Source of the DNA: an uncultured Methanoregula sp.
GTDB lineage: Archaea; Halobacteriota; Methanomicrobia; Methanomicrobiales; Methanospirillaceae
Length of the DNA stretch: 64,000 nucleotides
Direction: 5' to 3'
Assembly (NCBI RefSeq): GCF_963678795.1
Contig: NZ_OY787453.1
Span: forward strand, 1,674,001 to 1,738,000
Shown: positions 1-8,199 of the stretch, piece by piece
Layout: each line of letters begins with the position of its first letter
How positions within the stretch are numbered: the stretch's first letter is position 1
Made by a program: the position numbers and the translations under genes
Notes under the pieces: model-generated
What the model saw: only the letters and a program-made list of their open reading frames with translations
Databases searched by the model: none
Told to the model about the DNA's origin: nothing

Positions 1-699
1 GAATATCAGGGGGGTGAGACCCTCCCCGATGGGGTTTTCGAATCTACACATATCGGAACGCTCTCATCCGACCAGCACCTCCGCCAGACTGAACTTCCGA
101 CGGGCTCCCCGGGAACCCTGCCGAAGATTCCCGCGATGGAAGTAATCGGGGAGTTTGGCGGCATCTACATCCTTGCGCGGACCAGCACTGATGAACTCGT
201 AATCATCGACCAGCACGCGGCCCATGAACGGATTCTCTATGAGCAGGTGGCACGGCAGGATCCCGGGCACCAGTCACAGGAACTCATCGCGCCGGTCATT
301 CTTCACCGCACCCCCCGGGATACCGCAGTCATCCGCGATCTCCTGCCCGCCCTTGCCCGGGAAGGATTTGTTCTCGAAGATTTCGGCAGGGACACATTCC
401 TTGTCCGGGCTATCCCGGTCGTTCTTGGCAGGACGGAAGGGACCGGAATTATTGATGAGATCATCAGCGATCTTGTCAGTCCGGATTCTGCCAGATCTGT
501 CACCAACCGGGAGCGGCTCACCCGGATCATTGCGTGCCGGGGGGCCATCAAGGCCGGAACTGTACTGACCCGTGAGCAGTGCCAGCGGGTAATAGACCAG
601 CTGCGCCTGACAACAAGCCCGTTCACCTGCCCCCATGGCCGTCCGACCATCATCCGTTTCACCCGTGAAGATCTCGACGCGATGTTCAAGCGGATTTGA
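1..699 (+). CDS. mutL: DNA mismatch repair protein MutL, C-terminal part (5' truncated by window edge)
   Basis: The reading frame is open from base 1 to a TGA at 697-699, so only the end of the gene is in the window. The visible part is the MutL C-terminal dimerisation and endonuclease domain. It holds the metal-binding endonuclease motif DQHAAHERILYE (family DQHA-x2-E-x4-E), then CRGAIKAG and, near the end, CPHGRPT, a conserved motif of nicking-type MutL. These residues indicate an MutL that nicks the strand to be repaired, unlike the E. coli type. In the family the N-terminal half is a GHKL ATPase, which lies outside the window. No mutS is visible here. The first 45 or so codons are probably the variable linker. 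Confidence 0.93.
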   Translation, partial: EYQGGETLPDGVFESTHIGTLSSDQHLRQTELPTGSPGTLPKIPAMEVIGEFGGIYILARTSTDELVIIDQHAAHERILYEQVARQDPGHQSQELIAPVILHRTPRDTAVIRDLLPALAREGFVLEDFGRDTFLVRAIPVVLGRTEGTGIIDEIISDLVSPDSARSVTNRERLTRIIACRGAIKAGTVLTREQCQRVIDQLRLTTSPFTCPHGRPTIIRFTREDLDAMFKRI

Positions 700-930
700 A
701 TCGGTTACGTATTCCGGAAAGAGAGAGGAATTAAATGGCTGGTATATGCAGTGTCTCACCTCATTGAGGAGAAGATGTTGCACACACCCGGGCCAATAGA
801 AATCCGCTGAAATAATAAACTAAAATCAGGATTATTTTCAAGTATTGTGTTTTTTGTCACAACCTGAACAATTATTATTCCCGTCAATCCACAAGAGAGG
901 GAACAACTCCAGCAGGCCCGGGGGAAACTC

Positions 931-1803
931 ATGCAAAGAACCGATCAGATGAAACTCACTGATAGCGATCCTTCACCGGTGTATGATACTACCGATATTG
1001 GCATTGCACAGTTCCGGCAGATGGTTATCGAGAATTATCGAAACCATGGCCGTAACATGCAATGGAGGGAGACAACAGATCCATACCAGATCCTTGTCTC
1101 CGAGATCATGCTCCAGCAGACTCAGGTCGAGCGGGTTAAGGTCAAATTCCCTGAATTCATCGCAGCATTCCCGGACTTTAAAGCACTGGCCGGAGCCCCG
1201 CTGACGGCAATCCTTTCGGCATGGCAGGGCATGGGCTACAACCGCCGGGCCATTGCTCTCCAGAAATGTGCTGCAAGGGTCATGACAGAATACGGGGGCA
1301 CGCTTCCATCTGATCCCGTCGAACTCGCAACCTTCCCGGGTATAGGTGATGCAACCGCATCGTCCATCTGTGCCTTTGCCTTCAACCTGCCGGTAGTTTT
1401 TATCGAGACCAATATCCGGCGGGTCTTCATCCACTATTTCTTTTCGGATTCTGCAAAGGTCAGCGATGCTGAAATCCTCACGCTTGTCAAGAAAGCAATC
1501 TGGACGGATAATCCCCGGGTCTGGTACTGGGCGCTTATGGATCTCGGAACCGTGCTCAAGAAGACGGTATCAAACCCGAACCGCCGCAGCGTGCATTACA
1601 CAAAACAGTCCGCCTTCGAAGGTTCCGACCGGAAGATCCGTGGGGAGATCTTACGGTGCCTCCTTCCGGGCAACGGGATGACCCGTGAAGAGATCCTGGG
1701 ATCGTTTCCGGAAGATCCGTCCCGCATTTCCGGGATCCTTGAGGGTCTTGAACGGGATGGGTTCATCGTTCCCGACGGGAACCGGATCCGGCTTTCTTCA
1801 TGA
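931..1803 (+). CDS. MutY-like HhH-GPD adenine DNA glycosylase lacking the 4Fe-4S cluster
   Basis: A 290-residue base-excision glycosylase of the MutY type, expected to remove adenine mispaired with 8-oxoguanine. The start of the catalytic domain shows VSEIMLQQTQV, with the catalytic Glu. The helix-hairpin-helix and active-site region is FPGIGDATASSICAFAF followed by IETNIRR. In MutY the last motif is normally D-G/T-N; here the Asp is Glu. The four-cysteine iron-sulfur loop that normally follows ALMDLG is replaced by a cysteine-free stretch and QSAFEGSDRKIRG, a segment I recall from cluster-less MutY proteins. The C-terminus is winged-helix-like (GMTREEILGSF...LERDGFIV) instead of the usual Nudix-like 8-oxoG recognition domain. 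The ATG at 931 follows a G-rich stretch at 918-924; an ATG at 949 is an alternative. Confidence 0.83.
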   Translation: MQRTDQMKLTDSDPSPVYDTTDIGIAQFRQMVIENYRNHGRNMQWRETTDPYQILVSEIMLQQTQVERVKVKFPEFIAAFPDFKALAGAPLTAILSAWQGMGYNRRAIALQKCAARVMTEYGGTLPSDPVELATFPGIGDATASSICAFAFNLPVVFIETNIRRVFIHYFFSDSAKVSDAEILTLVKKAIWTDNPRVWYWALMDLGTVLKKTVSNPNRRSVHYTKQSAFEGSDRKIRGEILRCLLPGNGMTREEILGSFPEDPSRISGILEGLERDGFIVPDGNRIRLSS

Positions 1804-1837
1804 CGGCCGGCCCCCGGTCTTTTCACCGCTGAACCGC

Positions 1838-1852
1838 TTTTATAATTTATAT
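1838..1852 (+). promoter_or_regulatory. Probable TATA-box promoter
   Basis: An A/T-rich TTTTATAATTTATAT box lies about 70 bases before the ATG at 1917, after a GC-rich tail of the preceding gene. The sequence fits an archaeal TATA box; the assignment rests on sequence alone. Confidence 0.45.
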
Positions 1853-1916
1853 GGTATCACCAAACAGTTGATAAGAGAGCATTATCCATACACGATCAGG
1901 ACAGCGTACGATCGTT

Positions 1917-2435
1917 ATGGCAGATATCAGCAGCATTCCAGATGATGTGAAATGGAAACTCGCATCCGGCTATGCAGCCCGGCTCCCTGCACTGTATGAT
2001 GCCGCATTCCGGGATGTCGTTGGGAAGAGGTACAATGAGATCGAGCAGGTCATCTGGATGGAACTATCCCGCACAGCATTCGATCTCGCCCATACCCTCT
2101 CCCTCCCGGTGGGAACTGCCGAAGATCTCGCGGAGACCCTGCGGACAGTAATGATCGTCCTTTTCGGCCCCGGTTTTAAGAGCGAAAGCATAAGGGTTGC
2201 GGAAGACCGGGCAGTGATTGTCATTAAACGCTGCCCGTTTGCCGATGAAGGTGCTGCTCTCGGGGCTGGCGGAACCAATACATTCCGCAAGTGCATGGCC
2301 CTGACACTGATGACCGTCCCGCATCTCAACAAGAACTATACGGCACGGTTCGTCCGGAGCATGTGCGGTGAGGGCGACCGCCAGTGCGAGATAAAAATCG
2401 GTGTGAGCGGAGATCTGGATAAAAAATCCCTTTAA
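1917..2435 (+). CDS. Hypothetical cysteine-containing protein, possibly a sensor/output domain
   Basis: A 172-residue soluble protein I do not firmly recognise. The N-terminal half is predicted helical. The C-terminal half holds five cysteines in a regular arrangement: RCPF, RKCMAL and SMCGEGDRQCEI. A domain with scattered conserved cysteines and a GEGDRxCxI-type end recalls V4R-like or methanogen output domains of signalling proteins, but this is only a resemblance. It is not fused to a kinase. The ATG at 1917 has a good upstream TATA-like box. It stands alone on its strand, between the glycosylase and convergent minus-strand genes. Confidence 0.75.
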   Translation: MADISSIPDDVKWKLASGYAARLPALYDAAFRDVVGKRYNEIEQVIWMELSRTAFDLAHTLSLPVGTAEDLAETLRTVMIVLFGPGFKSESIRVAEDRAVIVIKRCPFADEGAALGAGGTNTFRKCMALTLMTVPHLNKNYTARFVRSMCGEGDRQCEIKIGVSGDLDKKSL

Positions 2436-2449
2436 CCTCGATACATTTT

Positions 2450-2629
2450 TCACTGTTTGAGATAGTATCCTGCAGCCATGAAGATCAGCCCGAGATAAAA
2501 CATAATGGCAAACGGGAGGGTGAACCCGAAGTTGATCGTATCCAGTCGTTTTAGATCCTGGATGAATATCATTGCAAACCCGAGAACGAACAAACCGATG
2601 CTGAGTTGTGCTTTTTTAACTTTATCCAT
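2450..2629 (-). CDS. Small two-helix membrane protein
   Basis: A 59-residue protein starting MDKVKKAQ, with two hydrophobic segments (about residues 8-22 and 34-54) joined by a polar loop IQDLKRLDT. The frame could extend three codons upstream to a TTG at 2638, but the ATG at 2627-2629 looks more likely. It ends KQ right after the second helix. Function unknown. It lies between the kinase gene and the convergent gene ending at 2435, with the kinase upstream on the same strand (93-base gap), so it may be co-transcribed with it. Confidence 0.6.
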   Translation of the reverse strand: MDKVKKAQLSIGLFVLGFAMIFIQDLKRLDTINFGFTLPFAIMFYLGLIFMAAGYYLKQ

Positions 2630-2722
2630 ATTTTCCAATCCGGGTAAAAATATGCAACCCTGCTGGAAAAAGATTGCGGAGTTCCTTGGGATTGGTTATC
2701 ATCCGGGCGAATCGTGCCGGTT

Positions 2723-4399
2723 TTAGTTCTGCGGCACGATAAACCGGTACCCCCCGGGAGGGATGCGGATCTCAAACCGGACACCTTTTCCCGGTTCACC
2801 GGTCTCATCAAGTGTGATGGAGGTGATCGTGAGGATCTCGCGGGATAAAAAGAGACCAAGACCGGTATTTTTCCCAAATCCCCGCTGAAAAAGATGCTGT
2901 TTATCCTCAAAGGATATCCCGGTACCATTATCGGTATAGGTAATCAAGGCTCCATGGTCAGTCTCCTCGAACGAGAAACCGATGGCGGTTACATGATCTC
3001 CATGGCGTACCGAGTTCTCCATGAGATTGTAAAAAACCTTCTCGATCAGGGCATCGGCAAAGACCTCGATCTGCGGAATCTGAACCGTAACCGTAATCGT
3101 GCCGGCGGTACTCAGCTGCCCTTTTGCCATCTGGATCATCTGGTGTACGTTCTTCCAGGAAGGTATGCTTGCACCCAGATCCTGATAATCCCGGGTGAAG
3201 ACAATCTGCCGTTCAATTGTCTGGGCTGACCGTATCTCCTTCTCGATGAACTCCTGCATCCTGACCGGGTCTTTGAGGTGTCCCTGTGAGATCTTGAGAT
3301 ACCCCATCAGGATCATGAGCTGGTTGAGAATGTCATGCCGCGTGATTGACGAGAGCATGGTAAGTCTTTTATTCAGGTTCCGGATTGAGACTTCGATCCG
3401 TTTCCGCTCGGTGATATCCCGTATGATGCCGACAATGAACTCCCGGCCGGATGAGTCCGTGTAATAGGTTTTCTTGAGGGTGACCGTGTAATCCCGTCCG
3501 TTCAGGTTCATTAAGGTGGATTCCGTCTCGTGAGAAGATTTTGTCATAAAGACGGTTTCATCGGCCTCGAAAAACTGCCTGGACTGTTCTTCCGGGAAAA
3601 AATCATACGCGGTTTTGCCGATAAGATCTTCGCGGGATCGCCCGACCATCCGGCAGAAGCCGTCATTTACCAGGATCCAGTGGTGGCTCCGGTCCTTGAC
3701 AAAGACCGGGTCCCCGATAGCGTTGATGATGGTATCAAGGTTTTTGCGGGATTCCACTTCCAGTTCGAGTTTCAGTTTCTCTTCCTGGACACGCCGCTCG
3801 TTTATACTGTTATGGAGGATAATGCAGAAGACACCGACCGCGATCGTTGTCATAATGATCATGGGAAAGGCAACGTTGACAGTTACCGCCATTACGGTCT
3901 CAATTGAGTCTCCGGAAAGGATCCTGACAACAAGTGCAATTGCAGAGATAACCGATTCCACGATTGCAGTTATGATAACAGCTTTTTTTGTTGAAACCAG
4001 ATCCTGGTTGCTGTAATAATAGATGAGGCCCCCGATTATTCCTGCCACGAGCGGCCCGATTGCAACAGCGTAAACGTTTGTTCCGCCAATAGAGAGACGG
4101 TAAATAAAACCAATTATGCCTGCGCCCAGGCCAACATACGGTCCGCAGGCAAGACCCGCTGCGAGAGGTCCGAAATCCCGGATGTTCACGGTGGCGGTGT
4201 AAAAAGTGATACCGCTGCTCATCCCGTATACCGAGAGAAGACCAAAAACAACTGCAAGAAATGCCTGGAGCGCCCAGGATGCCCGGTGCTCAAGAATTTG
4301 TGTATAAAAACTGCTCTTCGAAAAGAGGTAGGCAAAAAGGAAGACAACGCAGGCCATCTGGAAGAGGAGCATAAATTCCTCGAAGAGGGTCACTGCCAT
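2723..4399 (-). CDS. Membrane sensor histidine kinase: 5TMR-LYT type membrane domain, PAS domain, kinase core
   Basis: A 558-residue membrane-bound sensor kinase. Residues 10-195 form a multi-helix membrane domain with the NIRDFGPLAAGL and GPYVGLGAGIIGF signature of 5TMR-LYT receptors. A coiled linker (200-220) leads to a PAS domain (about 222-335) starting INAIGDPVFVKD. The phospho-acceptor helix has RHDILNQ with His at about 355. The ATPase domain has the N-box ENSVRHG (461), G1 box DNGTGI (490) and G2 box GLGLFLSREI (513). The kinase probably senses a ligand in or near the membrane and phosphorylates an unlinked response regulator, since none is adjacent. The ATG at 4397-4399 is followed directly by the first hydrophobic helix. 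Confidence 0.88.
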   Translation of the reverse strand: MAVTLFEEFMLLFQMACVVFLFAYLFSKSSFYTQILEHRASWALQAFLAVVFGLLSVYGMSSGITFYTATVNIRDFGPLAAGLACGPYVGLGAGIIGFIYRLSIGGTNVYAVAIGPLVAGIIGGLIYYYSNQDLVSTKKAVIITAIVESVISAIALVVRILSGDSIETVMAVTVNVAFPMIIMTTIAVGVFCIILHNSINERRVQEEKLKLELEVESRKNLDTIINAIGDPVFVKDRSHHWILVNDGFCRMVGRSREDLIGKTAYDFFPEEQSRQFFEADETVFMTKSSHETESTLMNLNGRDYTVTLKKTYYTDSSGREFIVGIIRDITERKRIEVSIRNLNKRLTMLSSITRHDILNQLMILMGYLKISQGHLKDPVRMQEFIEKEIRSAQTIERQIVFTRDYQDLGASIPSWKNVHQMIQMAKGQLSTAGTITVTVQIPQIEVFADALIEKVFYNLMENSVRHGDHVTAIGFSFEETDHGALITYTDNGTGISFEDKQHLFQRGFGKNTGLGLFLSREILTITSITLDETGEPGKGVRFEIRIPPGGYRFIVPQN

Positions 4400-4527
4400 G
4401 TAATGAGATGATTCAGAAACCGTATAAATGTTTTGTCAAAAAAAGCACACAATTCAGGGGGTTTTTTAGTTTTGTGTCACAATTTGGATTTTAAGCAGAA
4501 AATATCAAACAGGAAACCGAAAAGATA

Positions 4528-4599
4528 CGCCCCGGCCGGGACTTGAACCCGGGTCAAAAGCTCCGCAGGCTTCTAGGATGTCCACTACCCCACCGGGAC
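4528..4599 (-). tRNA. tRNA-Arg (anticodon GCG)
   Basis: The reverse complement folds as a tRNA. The acceptor stem pairs GTCCCGG with CCGGGGC (one G-U pair). The D-loop is AGTGGACA, the anticodon stem GAAGC/GCTTT encloses loop CTGCGGA with anticodon GCG, and the T-arm is CCGGG-TTCAAGT-CCCGG. The D-stem is weak, with only two strong pairs. The discriminator base is G. CCA is not encoded and no intron is seen. Confidence 0.92.
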
Positions 4600-4683
4600 G
4601 CGGGATTACTGCCTGCCTTACTTAAATCGTTCTCATCGCATAAATACCTCACCGTATTCCGGAAAATCTCCCCGATAATAGGA

Positions 4684-5472
4684 TTACGGGGCAGGCGTGG
4701 GAGTTTCCGTAATTTTCAGCGAGTTTGGCCCGAAATCCGAGGGGTATTTACATTCAGTTCCGACAAAGGTCACGTTATCCTCAAAATTTCCAACGGGTTT
4801 AACCCAGATACCGATGGTGCCGGAGAGTTTGTACCCTGAAGTTTCTATGAGCAGATCATCGGGTTTTGTGACTTTTATGGTCTTACTCAGGTATTGTCCG
4901 TACCCTCTGCCAAAACCATCCTCGGTATATATTGTTCCGGTAGTCCTGTTTCTGATGGTAATATCCAGGAACGAGACGGGATCCACATTGGAATATGAGG
5001 TTGAGTCTGCCTGACCGGTATATTTATGACGAGTCTGTACGGATCCTGATACATAAGATACTTCAGAGAGAGAATAGGTGATATACATCGGAGGATTCTT
5101 CAGATAGAACGTTTCTGCACTTTTTTTGATCTCAGTATAGGAATTTATGTTGTTCGTGGTGATAAGACATACCCGATCCTCGGGGGGGGGGGTTGCCCGG
5201 GTCCAGGAACGATAATTCAATGTCGGGGTTACCTGCGTGGGGAAGGGTGTGGCAGGAGTGAGTAAATTCCCGGCCGTCATGGGATCTATCGTAACAGACG
5301 GATTTGCAGGAGTTTGCTGGAAAACGGTTGAATTCTCATCAATAATCTGGGAAACAGTTGAAGCATCGGGATGTATCTGGGCGGGTTCTGTGGGTGGTGC
5401 AATACAACCGGACATAGCGCTGATGAGTACTATCACCAGAATGAACTGCGCATGCACATAACGACCCTTCAT
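4684..5472 (-). CDS. Secreted lipoprotein of unknown function
   Basis: A 262-residue protein with a basic N-terminus, a hydrophobic stretch and a lipobox-like ISAMSGC at about residue 23, so probably an exported lipid-anchored protein. A Thr/Pro-rich linker follows (about residues 25-95), then a mostly beta-type domain with a NSYTEIKKSAETF segment and a tail ending TETPTPAP. No family recognised. The linker is interrupted by an 11-C tract on the coding strand (11 G at 5182-5192 on the plus strand) encoding Pro-Pro-Pro, so the frame here depends on the exact tract length. The gene stands alone, with the small mobile element upstream. Confidence 0.72.
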   Translation of the reverse strand: MKGRYVHAQFILVIVLISAMSGCIAPPTEPAQIHPDASTVSQIIDENSTVFQQTPANPSVTIDPMTAGNLLTPATPFPTQVTPTLNYRSWTRATPPPEDRVCLITTNNINSYTEIKKSAETFYLKNPPMYITYSLSEVSYVSGSVQTRHKYTGQADSTSYSNVDPVSFLDITIRNRTTGTIYTEDGFGRGYGQYLSKTIKVTKPDDLLIETSGYKLSGTIGIWVKPVGNFEDNVTFVGTECKYPSDFGPNSLKITETPTPAP

Positions 5473-5787
5473 TAGACAGTTTAAGTCGCACCCGCCTATT
5501 AAATATTTTTCTCCGGAACCGGAAATTATTCTGTATTTCTATAAATCACCTGATAATAATGCAAATTTAAGGAGTATTTCCAAAGATGAAAAACATCCTT
5601 TGGGACAGGATCAAAAGATACTGATGCAGGAATATAATTCCGGTCAGATCTGACCGCCGGATACGATAAATATTATTCAGTCCAGAAAAAGGAAGTCAAC
5701 AGAATTGATGGGATAACCGGATAATATACAGAGGGTAAGAACGTTTTAATTTATCCCGGATGCCGGTAACCGTGAAGGTATATTGTA

Positions 5788-5796
5788 TGGAATTTG
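5788..5796 (+). repeat. Target-site duplication, left copy (right copy 6058-6066)
   Basis: TGGAATTTG immediately left of the miniature element is repeated exactly at 6058-6066 on its right side. Its intact state suggests a fairly recent insertion. Confidence 0.8.
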
Positions 5797-6057
5797 GGCT
5801 CTGTTGAAATCCTCTTTTTCCTTTTATTCGCTTATTTTCTTCTAAATGTAAGGTGTGTGACCCCCTCTCTCCCCCATAGGGGAAACAGCCCAAGGGGAGC
5901 ATCCCCTTGACCCCCCCTTCCGTTTTTTTTAAGTTTTATTCAACCATCTGAGTGAATATCATTCCTAGGGGATGCCTCTGGCATGCGGGGGCAGAAGCAT
6001 GATGTGCCGGAGCCCCCAAGAGCAACTGTTTGATTCTCTTAAGGATTTCAACAGAGC
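5797..6057. mobile_element. 261-bp miniature inverted-repeat element (MITE) with IS6-like ends and target duplication
   Basis: The 16-bp sequence GCTCTGTTGAAATCCT at 5798-5813 recurs exactly inverted at 6042-6057. The flanks carry a perfect 9-bp direct repeat TGGAATTTG (5788-5796 and 6058-6066), as expected from transposition. The ends resemble those of IS6-family elements (GGCTCTGTTG...), which make 8-bp duplications; an 8-bp reading is possible because one flanking base is ambiguous. The inside encodes no transposase I can recognise. It holds a C- and G-rich stretch (5861-5922) with a potential hairpin. The rest of the 844-base gap between 5472 and 6316 holds only A/T-rich promoter-like sequence. 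Confidence 0.85.
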
Positions 6058-6315
6058 TGGAATTTGCATTTATCGTTGTGCACGGATTTAAAATTTCTTT
6101 ACCGTATCTTATAGGATAAATATTTTTAGTATTTACTATACACACCAACAATACATATTTTTAGTATTCTTCGCTAATCAGTAATAGAATGGTATTGGGT
6201 GTCTGTTCGCACTGATATAATATTGCTGACCCGCCGGTCTGCAGGTGTATTCACTTTCCCATCCTATTAATAAAGAACTACGAACGAAACATAGACGACA
6301 GATGGAGTTTGGCAA

Positions 6316-7608
6316 ATGGCATCTTATGGAAAACTATCCTGTATTTTATTGATTCTCTGCGCATGTCTGACAGCTCCCGTTATGGCTGGGACGAAATACA
6401 CTGCAGGGAGCCCGGAGCTTTCAGCGTATATATCAGGGGCGAATGAAGTTACCCCGGGAAAAGACGTATCACTCACGATGGTTATTCAGAATACCGGGCT
6501 CAACGAATTTAAATTCATTAATTCCGGTATTGTAGATCGTGACGATCTTCCCAACACGGCAAAATTCCTCACAGTTACCCTCAATCCGGGCGATGCACCT
6601 ATTATCATAAAATCAGATCCGCAGATGGTCGGCGATCTGAAAGGAGGGTATAATGCAAACGCCATATTTTCCATCAAGGTGAAAACTGATGCCGCTGCCG
6701 GGACATACCAGATTCCGATTTCCCTGAATTATACCTACCTGTACCAGGCTGACCAGCTTGGCGTTGATACCATGCAGTACCGGTACAAGACGGTTACTCA
6801 AAATCTCACAGCACCCATAAAGATCAAACCGGATGTCTCGATAGATGTACTCTCGGCAACACCCGAGCATCTCAATGTGGGAACTGAAGGCTACCTCAAT
6901 ATGAAGATCCAGAATACAGGTTCTGAATATGGTACAAAATCCATAGTAAAGATACTCAGGAGCGGCAACAGTCCAATCGTACCAACGGACAGCAGCGTAT
7001 ATATCGGGGATTTCCCCCCGGGAAGCATTGTTGACTGCCGTTATAAAGTGGCTGTTTCATCAGATGCCGAACACCAGACTTACCCGGTAGATGTTGTCGT
7101 ATTGTATCAGAACAAAGAAGGCGATTTTGTTACATCCCGCAGTGACACCATCGGTGTTCCCGTTGGCGGAAAAGCGGATTTCAAGATCATTTCAGCACCT
7201 CCCGAGATGAACCCCGGCAACAAGAAAGTAATAACCGTAGATTTCAAAAATACCGGTGAAACAACCGTATATAGTGCACAGGCCCGTATCAGTGCGGTGG
7301 ATCCGTTTACCAGCAATGATGATGTTGCATATCTTGGCGATCTCAAACCCGGCCAGGTGGCAAACGCTTCCTATATTATAAGTATCGACCGGAGTGCCAC
7401 AATAAAAGAGTACGGGATTGATTCAGAAATCCGGTACCGGGATGCCCTCGATAATACCTACGTCTCGGACACGATGAAAGTAAAAATCAACGTCACCAGC
7501 CCTGCCGGCATCATGACGTTATTATCCAACCCGATATACCTTTCAATACTGGTTGCCGTGATCATAGGTATTATCTATGCAGTCTACCACTTCCGGAAGA
7601 AGCAGTGA
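6316..7608 (+). CDS. Exported S-layer/CARDB-like beta-sandwich protein with C-terminal membrane anchor
   Basis: A 430-residue surface protein. Residues 1-25 form a signal peptide ending AGT. Three to four consecutive immunoglobulin-like modules follow, each with phrases such as VTPGKDVSLTMVIQNTG, LNVGTEGYLNMKIQNTGSE and MNPGNKKVITVDFKNTGET, typical of the COG1361/CARDB/NEW3 group of archaeal envelope proteins. A single helix near residues 404-425 followed by HFRKKQ anchors the C-terminus with the body outside. It probably supports the cell envelope or binds other surface proteins; no catalytic residues are visible. The gene appears monocistronic. Confidence 0.8.
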   Translation: MASYGKLSCILLILCACLTAPVMAGTKYTAGSPELSAYISGANEVTPGKDVSLTMVIQNTGLNEFKFINSGIVDRDDLPNTAKFLTVTLNPGDAPIIIKSDPQMVGDLKGGYNANAIFSIKVKTDAAAGTYQIPISLNYTYLYQADQLGVDTMQYRYKTVTQNLTAPIKIKPDVSIDVLSATPEHLNVGTEGYLNMKIQNTGSEYGTKSIVKILRSGNSPIVPTDSSVYIGDFPPGSIVDCRYKVAVSSDAEHQTYPVDVVVLYQNKEGDFVTSRSDTIGVPVGGKADFKIISAPPEMNPGNKKVITVDFKNTGETTVYSAQARISAVDPFTSNDDVAYLGDLKPGQVANASYIISIDRSATIKEYGIDSEIRYRDALDNTYVSDTMKVKINVTSPAGIMTLLSNPIYLSILVAVIIGIIYAVYHFRKKQ

Positions 7609-7959
7609 AGCCATAAGGAACAGACAAATTCTTTTTTGCATTTGCCAGAACGGTCCTGAATGAGTTAACGGAACAGAAGACAGATTCTCCATTTTCTCCG
7701 GTATCCGGCCCGGGCAGGTTCAGTAACAACGGTGACCGCGATACAGGTATGCAGGATCTGCCCGGCCTAGGGACGCAAGGCTGATTCCGGGATTTTTCAA
7801 CCTGAATCCGATTTTCAAAAATGTTAAATATCGAAGGCCCAAACAGATTATGCAAATTAAATAGGGTTAAATCAAAATATCTTTAATAACTGCCGGGAAT
7901 GTTCTGGTGATCTTACGAAGAATGAACTGATTCTTTTTACGGATTCGGATTCTTTTCAT
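7609..7959. other. Gene-free stretch
   Basis: About 350 bases with no convincing gene. The last 80 bases are A/T-rich (TTAAATCAAAATATCTTTAATAA around 7864-7888) and could hold the promoter for the following small ORF and cfbB. The open frame of that ORF extends back to about 7861 without an ATG. Confidence 0.4.
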
Positions 7960-8199
7960 GTGTCCTTATCGCAGAGCATTATACCCGGTCATACCCGGGA
8001 AATATACGATACCCTGAAAGCACGGATAAGGGAACTGATTTTTCATGGATATGCCCGGAGCAATGCCCTCATCGGGAGATCATCGCGTATCCTGTCAACA
8101 ACCGGTATGTCAGGACACCCGCAGAACCGGATGCCGGCAGATGGTGAAGTGAGCCGGATTGGAGCAGTCCGGCTTGTTCCAGGAAAGGAAAACCCATGA
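7960..8199 (+). CDS. Small ORF overlapping the start of cfbB (uncertain)
   Basis: A 79-codon frame from GTG at 7960 whose stop overlaps the cfbB start as ATGA (8196-8199), the usual layout of translational coupling. The frame stays open upstream to about 7861 and would add NCRECSGDLTKNEL, with a CxxC pair, but that stretch has no ATG, GTG or TTG. Either the gene starts at the GTG or it is a decayed gene that lost its start. The protein is basic (RARIRELIFHG...) and I recognise no family. The coupling to cfbB is the main argument that it is translated. Confidence 0.4.
   Translation: MSLSQSIIPGHTREIYDTLKARIRELIFHGYARSNALIGRSSRILSTTGMSGHPQNRMPADGEVSRIGAVRLVPGKENP

Noticed and set aside
4459..4485. 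TTTTGTGTCACAA-like sequence also seen near 849-865
   Set aside because: Two short imperfect A/T-rich matches are not enough to call a regulatory repeat.
5696..6151. Two minus-strand open frames (68 and 71 codons) around 5.7-6.15 kb
   Set aside because: They lie across the ends of the miniature element and contain its inverted repeats; no binding site or protein character.
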